Source of the DNA: Cytospora piceicola
Lineage: Eukaryota; Ascomycota; Sordariomycetes; Diaporthales; Cytosporaceae
Direction: 5' to 3'
Assembly: GCA_023375675.1 (NCBI GenBank)
Contig: JALQBC010000004.1
Coordinates: 310,001 to 374,000, forward strand
DNA: 64,000 nt
In this document: positions 56,900 to 64,000 of the stretch, piece by piece
Numbering within the stretch: the first letter of the stretch is position 1
Layout of the letters: every line of letters starts with the position of its first letter
Notes under the pieces: generated by a model
Database searches by the model: none
The model's input: the letters and a program-made list of their open reading frames with translations, nothing else
Told to the model about the DNA's origin: nothing
Program-made: the position numbers and the translations under genes

Positions 56900-57861
56900 T
56901 CATCGCGGCGGACTGAGCGGCCTGTTGAAACCTCCGGTACGGTTCATATACTGACGGTACTCAGTCTTCTTCTCCTTCCGCACTGCACCCATGTTGTTGC
57001 CCGCAATCTGCTTCCCCTTGGTCGTTCCGAACCCCCCAAAGCCCATCATAGCCGCCATTGCGTCCGCGCCGTCGTCTTCCCCCTCCTCCACCTCCAGGTC
57101 CTCCTCGTCCTGGTCCATAGGCACAGCGCCGTCCTCTTCTCCCTCCCCTCTTCGCTGCTCCTCGCCTCGTCTCTCGCGACCGCGGTCTTCATGGTAGCTG
57201 CCCTCCCTATCACCGGCCCGCCCTCGTTCCCGGTCTCCGTCTTGGCTTCCGACCTTGAATGACAGCGAGGCGGCAAGTGTGCTGGGCCTGTCGGGGCCGC
57301 CTTTGCCCCTGTGGGGCAGATACGCTTTGTTCGGACTGCCGCTGCCCTGCGGGGATGCAGATCTTCGACGGTTGTCTAAGTAAGGGAAGGTTAGCAAGAA
57401 TGCCCCACTTCTACGGAGAGGAAGACTGGCGCGTTCGAACACATACCATCTCTATGCCTAGGCGTCCCGTCGCCGCCCTTGACCCTCGAGTCTCTGCCAT
57501 CATGGTCCCGCCCGCGCCGGGTATTTTGTTCATCTCGCTCGTAGTTCCGTGGTGGTCGTCCTCCGTCGCGCGGCTCACGCCTGCTGTCTCTGCTGTTGTC
57601 CTTGCCGGACCTGCCTCCGTCCCTGTCTCTGTCCCTGTCCCTGGATCGGGACCTGTAGCGTCGCCTGTTGTCCCGGCTGTCGTTGTTGTCCCCGTCGTCG
57701 TCGTAGCGCCTCCGGTCACGATCATCGCGGCGATCGTCTCTGTATCCTCCTCCTCCTCCTCCTCCTCCTCCTCCTCCTCCTGCCCTGCGGTCGGATCCTC
57801 CGCGGTCCCGGCCTCCTCTGGGCGGACGGCCACCGCCACGCCGTGCGGGTCGGTCTGACAT
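56900..57861 (-). CDS. U4/U6.U5 tri-snRNP 27 kDa protein (SNRNP27) homologue
   Basis: Two exons, complement(56900..57375, 57447..57861), give 296 residues. The 71-bp intron (GTATGT...CTTAG) joins HRD to DNRRRSASP. The C-terminal domain MAAMMGFGGFGTTKGKQIAGNN, then KKTEYRQYMNRTGGFNRPLSP, is the diagnostic SNRNP27 signature. The N-terminal half is rich in Arg, Gly, Asp and Ser (RG and RD repeats) and includes a polyglycine run of twelve residues encoded by a CCT/GGN trinucleotide tract at about 57745-57783. The protein is a component of the spliceosomal tri-snRNP and in other organisms influences 5' splice-site choice. It is longer than the human protein because of the N-terminal disorder. The gene shares a 467-bp divergent promoter region with ELP5. 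Confidence 0.93.
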
Positions 57862-58328
57862 TGTATGTTGTTGTATGTGTATCGTGTGGCGGGCAGGTGT
57901 GGAAAGGTGGTCTGCTGTTGTTGTTATTGCTATCGTTCTTGTTTGCGACGGGTGAGCAGCAGTGTTTTCGCCGTTCGATTGGTTGGAGAGAGGGCGGACG
58001 TCAACAAGGAACAAGCCTTGAGTTGTTGGTGTGGAGCGTTGAAGGGTTCTGGTTCTGGTTGGAGCTCCCGAGGTCCTGAATGGCAGGCAGTTGCGGCTGA
58101 AATAAGGCTGGAGCACAGGCCTTTCGGTAGGGCTGAATCTGATTTTTAGCGGATGGGGTCCACTGCCAGACTGCCAACCCCTGCGCTGACGAGACTCGGC
58201 GCAGCGCAGTGCAGTGCACTGACTTCAACGGCCGACCCTGGCTCAGTCAACTCTATCATCTTCTCGTCTTGTCCGTGGACGGAACCGTAACTAGCACATA
58301 AAAAAATAACTATAGTCCTCAACCCATC
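57862..58328. promoter_or_regulatory. divergent promoter region SNRNP27 / ELP5
   Basis: 467 bp between the two divergent ATGs. It must serve both genes. No clear TATA box; T/G-rich tracts lie next to the SNRNP27 start. No specific factor site is claimed. Confidence 0.5.
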
Positions 58329-59494
58329 ATGGCACCCTCGGCCCAAGCTCACAAACGCTCTCACAGTCTATTGCTGTTTCAAAAACTACTCAACCTGAGA
58401 GACAGTGCCAGTCCTCTTACTCTGGTGCTTGATACGTTGGAGCAAAGTGCGAGGCCTCTAATAGATGAGTTCATCACGAGAGCAAAGGTACGTACACTTT
58501 ACGAATGGCTGCCGTCAACTCATACCTCTCTCTCTCTTTCCGAAACCTTCACTAACAACTGTGCAGATCTCTCATACCAGGATAGTATTCATCTCATTCG
58601 CCACTATAAAAAGACCCAGCAACGCAGATGTCTTCGTCAGGGCAAGGGGCAAAACGCTCGAGAAGCTCCGCGCCGAGGTCGTATCTCACTGCCCACCCCC
58701 AGGGGCTCTAGCAAGTAAAGATGCCGCAGCCTCACACAGTAAGCATGCCGCCAAAAACGATCAAGGATGGAACCTGACATGACTACCCAGAAGCCCTCCT
58801 CGTCATCGACACCCTCAACCCCCTCTCCGCCACCCACCCCCGGCTCCTCACCACCTTCCTCTCGAGCCTCCTCACCCACCCCTCCATCTCCCTCGTGGCG
58901 GCCTACCACTCCGACACCCCCCTGCCCCTGGCGCCCGCCGCCCTCGGCGAGTACGAGCCGCACCCCCTCACGGTGCTGAACCACCTGGCCACCGCCGTGC
59001 TGCGCGTGTCCAGCCTCCACCAGGCCGCCGAGCGGCGCCGGGCCCAGAACAGGAGCCTCCCGGAGCCCGAGTGGGGCCTCGGCGAGGGGCGCGAGGGCGT
59101 CCTGGTCGGGGTCAAGGGGCCCAAGGGCGGGCACGGCGGCGGCGGTGGCGGCGTGGTCGTCGAGATGGAGCTGAGGCGGCGGAGCGGGCGCGCCGTGGTC
59201 GAGAGGTTCGTGCTCGTACCCAAGGGCAGTGCGACGGGGGTCGTGTCGCTCCTGTCTGATCACCCGCTCTTCGCCGCGCCGGAGGATTCTGAGGGGGCCG
59301 CAGACGCTGGTGACGACGAGCTCGCTGAGACTACCTTCAACCTCGGTCTTACAGACAAGCAGCGGAAGGACCGGGAGGGTATTGTGCTGCCATACTTCGA
59401 TGCCCAGGAGGATGTTGGTGGTGGCGAGGGTGGTAGAATATTGTATGAGATGGGGAGGGAGGATGACTTCGATGATGAAGAGGATGAGATATAG
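58329..59494 (+). CDS. ELP5: Elongator complex subunit 5
   Basis: Three exons, join(58329..58487, 58567..58714, 58791..59494), give 336 residues. Segments typical of Elp5 are HKRSHSLLLFQKLLNLRDSASPLTLVLDTLEQSARPL, IVFISFATIKRP, ALLVIDTLNPL, LSSLLTHPSISLVAAYHSD, and the acidic C-terminus FNLGLTDKQRKDREGIVLPYFDAQ with EDDFDDEEDEI. Elp5 has a RecA-like fold and forms with Elp4 and Elp6 the ring that assists Elongator in modifying wobble uridines of tRNA. Intron 2 was placed so that GALA joins KALLVIDTL in phase. The third exon has a very GC-rich stretch with a Gly-rich loop (KGGHGGGGGGVVVE). Good confidence; the protein family diverges strongly so the call depends on the ends and the DTLNPL motif. 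Confidence 0.88.
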
Positions 59495-59947
59495 GATTCC
59501 AGCTAATCAGTTCCGGTTCCTGCCTTTTACCTCATAGTCTGCCTGTATAGAAGCGGCCAAAGAGGGAAGTCAGACAACGCATGAAGCAATTTGTTTAGAT
59601 CAGACAATATGTGACATTAGTCGCTTTTCTTTGCTGCTCGTCGAGAATTGCCTTCCTCCACATCCCCCGATTACTCAAAGTCCTCCTGTAGCACGTATCT
59701 TCGGCGTCCTTTATCTCGGTTCCTTGTCCAGGTCACCTCTAGACCCAAAAGATCTGGGCCGTAATCACCGAGAACTTCCACTCCTTAGAACCGTGCTGGG
59801 CCGCAAGATGCTCCCGGCGGGCCTCACCCAAGGCCATGATATCGCGATGAGCTAGCATAACTCAGAATACCCAAGCATTTCTTGCCTCCGTCGAGCTATC
59901 GACTGGTTGACAGTGACCGACGAGCCACTACTCCAATTTTGTCGGCC
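59495..59947. other. convergent intergenic region
   Basis: 3' flanks of ELP5 and the ASXH gene; nothing else recognised. Confidence 0.6.
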
Positions 59948-61141
59948 TCACTCAGGGTCAGTCTGCATTTCATTGGAGTCGCCACCATCAGTCTCCTCAA
60001 CCTTAGCATCGGGATCCTTCTCGAAACCGTTCACACCATTCGTAGGGAGACCATCCTCAGCGTCGGTCTTCGGACCGTCAGTGCTGTTATCGTCGGTTTT
60101 GATGTCTCCAATCCCATTGGTGCCATCTTCCGTGGTAGCAGAGCCATTCGTTCCTGAGGCCATTATGGTGTCGCCGACCTCGAGGCTGCCGTCTTCAAGA
60201 TTGTTGACCTCATGGCCTCCGACCTCATGATTACCAACAGCTCCATCACCGACAGCTCCATCACCCTCAGCAGGCTGACCAGCCACCAACAGTTCCTCGG
60301 ATTTAGGAGTCGATCGGAGGTTCTCTGGCTTCATGTCGTCAGGAATCGTGGTCTTCCAGTCGGCCTCAAGCCTTCGAATGTAGAATTGGTCAAAGTTGCC
60401 AGCAGCACGGCTCCCATGAGCCGCCCATGCATCCTGTAGCCAGGTGGGATCGTGCATGTCCCTGGAGAGATTGGACACGTAGTCCTCAGTATCATGGCGG
60501 AAATTGTCATCATTCTGCAGAGACCGAACATCTGGGCGGGCGTTGGGAGTGCCAGTTCCCAAGATGTGCTTCTCATCAGGGAACAGGGCAAGGATGTCAC
60601 TCTTGTCCTGGTCGGAGAGGAGGTCCCATGCCTGTGGATGCAGCAGCAGTGCCTGACGCGGTCCAATGTCAGCAAACTTGACCAATCAAGAGGCGCAGTA
60701 GTAGAGGAAACCAACTCTTAGATCTCTGCCGACGAGAGGCGATTTGGAACTCTGGGTGACGTAGTCGGGCTCCCACTTCCTAGTGTTGGTCTTTGGCCTC
60801 TTGGCAGCAGGCTGTCTGGAATTCGTCGGCTTGGAATCTGAGAGCTGACTCCTCTTTGAAGGGACTCTTCGTCGGGTTGCTATAGGAGATACATGTATCT
60901 CAGCTGCGATCTCATCGTCGTTGCTGACTGATCCATTGTCGACAAGTGGTTGCAAGAGCGCGTCGTTGCCATCTGTCTCAGGCTGGTTGATAGAGGGGGA
61001 ATATGCAGATTGTCGACGAGTAATTGGGGCCATATTGACGACGATCTCTCTCATTTCATCGTCAGTGAGGTCTGGTGGATCTGAAAGGTCAGAGGTTGAT
61101 TGTTGGCTGCCTGGTGGCAGGTCATTGAAATCGGTAGCCAT
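59948..61141 (-). CDS. ASXH-domain protein (Asx homology), probable chromatin factor
   Basis: Two exons, complement(59948..60652, 60716..61141), give 376 residues. The 63-bp intron has a strong CTGAC branch and CGTCAG acceptor, joining GRDLR to ALLLHPQAWDLLS. That text reads as the ASXH/DEUBAD domain: LRALLLHPQAWDLLSDQDKSDILALFPDEKHI, then ARPDVRSLQNDDNFRHD and DPTWLQDAWAAHGSRAAGNFDQFYIRRLEADW. In animals the domain activates the BAP1/Calypso histone H2A deubiquitinase. The N-terminus is disordered with a basic, NLS-like segment (AAKRPKTNTRK), and the C-terminus is an acidic, Asn/Gly/Asp-rich low-complexity tail with VGDGAVGDGAVGNHEVGGHEV repeats of five to six residues. A nuclear role is inferred. 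The fungal partner is not known from this window. Confidence 0.85.
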
Positions 61142-62051
61142 GGTGAAGGGGCTTCGGCGGGGAAGATATTCGGGCCGGTCCTTCCAAGCTGATCTACGGG
61201 ACGAAGGCGCCTGAAATAAAGGAGTGGAAGGCAGTAGATGTGAGGCAGCTGTCTGGTATATGGTTCCTTTTCCACCCTAACAACAATTCAAGAGGACATC
61301 AGATTCAGGTTCAGATGGACGACAAGATGTTTGTCAGGATTGGGGATTTCTGTTTTTACATTAAATCATGTCAAAGAGAATAGTTTCGTCTCTCAACATA
61401 CAATTAGTTCATGTTTGAGATATGTGGCTTCTCAAACCAAGAGGAGAATGAATAAGAAGGAGGGAATGTGCTTCTGCCCTTGCGAGTTGAAGGAGGAAGG
61501 AACACAAGAGCTTGGGGACGTTGATATGAGGCTAGGAGCAGGGGTACCCATGCATACACCATTGGGTCATATGATTGGCTAGCCTCACACGTGTAAGTGG
61601 CACTGGTCTCCAAAGGCCAGGCCCCTGGGCCTGATCCCCAGTGCAGCGTACTTAGGTAGTCTACTCACTGGTAGTCTACTCACTTAGGTACCTGGGTAGT
61701 TCTAAGAGCGCTCAGACCCCTGACCTCATACCTGGCCAATTTCAGGAGTTTCCAAGGTTGCAAGCCGGCTTGCTTCACACGATCATATCAAAGACTGCGA
61801 ACTCATACCATTGCTCAACAGTGTTTTTTCCAGTCGACTACAGGCAGCTGATGCCACCTAGTTGAAAGCTTCGGTTACATTCAAACAAACAGAAGCGGCA
61901 ACTGTGAAACATCATCCCTCGAGGACACGTTTGAATAAAGACATCAGCAAACCAGCATCTTTATTGTGGCAGGCTGCAAGAAGACGGCAGCACCTCACGA
62001 TCTCTTTCTAGCGCGCAATTGTTGTATCACAAACCCCAGAATACCAACAAG
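61142..62051. other. divergent intergenic region ASXH gene / SEC22
   Basis: About 900 bp holding both promoters. CTTAGGTAGT and ACTTAGGTACCTGGGTAG motifs of the dispersed repeat type lie at 61651-61698. No gene recognised. Confidence 0.6.
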
Positions 62052-62781
62052 ATGATTCGGTCAACACAAATAGCAAGGCTGGACGGCCTGTACCTCTGCG
62101 CATCTGTTGATGACGAGACAGTACGTTGCCCTTCCCCCCCTCCCTCCTCCTCGTTCAACCTGTCTACAGCCCACCACATCTAACCACACCCTCTCCCCAT
62201 AGACCGAGTCCTCCATTGCGGAGATCAAATCCCAGATAAAACTCATCCTCCGCCGGCTCAACCGCAACACGGAATCCCAGGCGACCATCGAGTCGGGCGA
62301 CTACACGATCCACTACCTGATCGCCAGCGACATCGTCTACTTCTGCATAACGGAGCGGTCCTACCCGCGCAAGCTGGCCTTCACCTACCTGTCGGACCTG
62401 GCCACCGAGTTCTCCACCACCTACCCCATGCAGCAGCTGCTCAACCCGACCCTGCGGCCCTACGCCTTCATGGAGTTCGACAGCTTCATCTCCAAGACCA
62501 AGGGCACCTACAGCGACGCGCGCGCCACCCAGAACCTCGACAAGCTCAACGACGAGCTGCGCGACGTCACAAAGGTCATGCACAAGAACATCGAGGACCT
62601 GCTGTACAGGGGCGACAGCCTCGAGCGCATGGGCGAGATCAGCAGCAGGCTGAGGGACGACAGCAAGAAGTACCGGAGGGCGGCCGTCAAGATCAACTGG
62701 GACCTGCTGCTGAAACAATACGGGCCGCTTGGTGGCCTGGGTTTCATCATGATCGTGTTTATATGGTGGCGCTTCTTCTGA
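62052..62781 (+). CDS. SEC22: R-SNARE Sec22
   Basis: Two exons, join(62052..62120, 62203..62781), give 215 residues, as in yeast Sec22 (214). The N-terminal longin domain (MIRSTQIARLDGLYLC, GDYTIHYLIASDIVYFCITERSYPRKLAFTYLSDL) occupies about residues 1-120. The SNARE motif follows (NLDKLNDELRDVTKVMHKNI, EDLLYRGDSLERM, with the zero-layer arginine in YRGDSLERM). A C-terminal membrane anchor (GGLGFIMIVFIWWRFF) ends the protein. Sec22 drives fusion in ER-Golgi transport in both directions. The intron follows the codon for T in VDDET and has a TCTAAC branch. Its role is linked to the Zw10/Dsl1 tether encoded at 26.5 kb, since the yeast complex works with ER SNAREs. Confidence 0.96.
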
Positions 62782-63649
62782 GGGCTCGAGATGGGCGCGA
62801 GCGGATGGCTGATTTGGAATTGGGCGTCGGTGGTTGGTGGCATGGCGTCAGGGTTTACACTTTGTGGGCGGGGAGGGCACGAAATAATCATAATACCACC
62901 TGGATCCCTTCACGGCTTTGCGTTATTCACGATTTCATGTGTGCTGGAGTGTGGGCCACGAAATAAAAGCTCCCATGCGGATCCAGCAAGATAACCCAAG
63001 GGGTGAGTGACTTGAGGGTCTTCCAGGCTGCAGTAATAAGGCATAACAATCCCAAAGGATAGGTAAGTATGTACCTAGGTAAGCAGGCTGTATAAAATGG
63101 CAGGATCTACCATGAGGTTTCCCGAGTCTGGCAGTACAAGAACAGCCCAGAGTACGAGGGCTATATACTTGAGTAGATAACTTTGCCGTGGGCTGGAACA
63201 ATTCAAAGAAGAGAACCAGGTCTTGGCCGTGAATTTTGTTTCCCTTCCTACCACGCTGACGAGGCATCAACCCGAAGGCACGAAGCATTCTCGTGCCAGA
63301 AACTACGCGGCTTTTGTGCTCAGTGCTCAAAGACGCGTGCCGTTTCAAAAATGTCAGGAGAACGCGCATATCGAACTGCCCCTCTTCGTGGGTCCTTTTT
63401 GCCTTCCTTTCTCACTCTCTCACCATGGCAAGCCTATATGTCGGGTATGAGCCCCCCCCCCCCCCTCTCACACACATCCGTTGGTTATGCCATCTCTTCG
63501 AACATCCCTAAACGCCATGAACTGTCCTGCACATCAATATGACCGACCCTGTTTATATAAAGCCAATCACCTTGGCCAATCTCGAAACGCCATTTCTATC
63601 CAGAAATCTGTGAAGGCCAGCTGCCATACTGTATTCCCATGGTGGGGGG
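62782..63649. other. intergenic, SEC22 3' flank
   Basis: No gene recognised. One CCTAGGTA motif lies at 63060-63083 and a C-run at about 63453-63466. Confidence 0.55.
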
Positions 63650-64000
63650 TTACATGACCACACAATTCTTGGCTAACGGCAAATTCGGCATCGCAGTCGA
63701 GGTATGATACCATGCCAGATGCTCTTGCAGATCTTTGAGGCCCCCCAACCCGCGCTCATCTTGTGCGTATTTGGTATCATCCTCCTCTCCTTGCTCGTAG
63801 TAGTTGTAATCATCGCAGTAAGGGCACAGTATCCTCGCCTGCCAGTCTCCATCATCGGGCGGTAGGTGGTTCGCAATCGCGAGCGGCGCAAACACAACGG
63901 TCTTGTCCTCGGCCGAGGACAGGCTCTTCCCCCTTGCCTGCCAGTTCGGCTGCTCGGTGACCCCCGCAGCGACGGCCGCCGGGTCCCGCTCCGTCGGCAT
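63650..64000 (-). CDS. C-terminal part of an unknown protein with a C2H2-like motif, edge-truncated
   Basis: The frame runs to the window edge, where an ATG happens to fall at 64000-63998, so it may start there or continue beyond. The 116 visible residues include ILCPYCDDYNYYEQGEEDD, then DLQEHLAWYHT. The spacing CxxC...HxxxxH is compatible with a C2H2-type zinc finger. The last residues are NLPLAKNCVVM. I do not recognise a family. Partial; function unknown. Confidence 0.55.
   Translation of the reverse strand: MPTERDPAAVAAGVTEQPNWQARGKSLSSAEDKTVVFAPLAIANHLPPDDGDWQARILCPYCDDYNYYEQGEEDDTKYAQDERGLGGLKDLQEHLAWYHTSTAMPNLPLAKNCVVM

Noticed and set aside
62164..62718. 184-residue minus-strand frame
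   Set aside because: Antisense of the SEC22 exon.

Overview
The window is nuclear DNA of a filamentous ascomycete (Pezizomycotina, most likely a Sordariomycete). This rests on the small spliceosomal introns (about 50-100 nt mostly, GTRNGT...CTRAY...YAG, up to 289 nt), single-gene transcription units with UTR-sized gaps, the protein repertoire (CYM1, CAND1, DNF3, SEC22, ELP5, taxilin, ASXH protein, Zw10/Dsl1), and a CpA-depleted island typical of repeat-induced point mutation (RIP). The species cannot be fixed from the sequence alone. Exon joins were derived by eye from splice sites and reading phase; every joined CDS given below sums to a multiple of three.

Layout. 0-0.9 kb: 3' part of a METTL/Trm140-type tRNA methyltransferase. 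0.9-3.3 kb: decayed AAA+ ATPase pseudogene with a Tc1/mariner-type MITE inside it. 3.3-6.6 kb: nitronate monooxygenase and ornithine decarboxylase (both minus), the latter with a long ATG-poor leader holding one short uORF. 6.6-10.1 kb: gene-free, simple repeats. 10.1-29.2 kb: core genes: CYM1, taxilin, a conserved hypothetical, a Cys-rich single-pass membrane protein, a second M16 peptidase and the Zw10/Dsl1 tether subunit. 29.2-40.1 kb: gene-poor block whose core (34.1-37.9 kb) is a heavily RIP-mutated element. 40.2-64 kb: homeodomain factor, P4-ATPase (DNF3-like), CAND1, secreted S10 carboxypeptidase, divergent pair SNRNP27 / ELP5, ASXH-domain protein, SEC22, and the end of an unknown gene.

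The genes do not form one pathway or cluster. Loose themes are ER-Golgi trafficking (SEC22, the Zw10/Dsl1 tether that in yeast works with retrograde SNAREs, DNF3, taxilin), tRNA anticodon-arm modification (Trm140-like, ELP5) and ubiquitin/chromatin control (CAND1, ASXH). I did not find a gene cluster that looks like a new defence, toxin or metabolic system. The signals most worth following are the tryptophan-acidic motifs in the Zw10/Dsl1 protein, the ODC uORF, the AAA pseudogene with its MITE, the RIP island with unusual edge repeats, and a dispersed CCTAGGTA palindrome confined to intergenic DNA.
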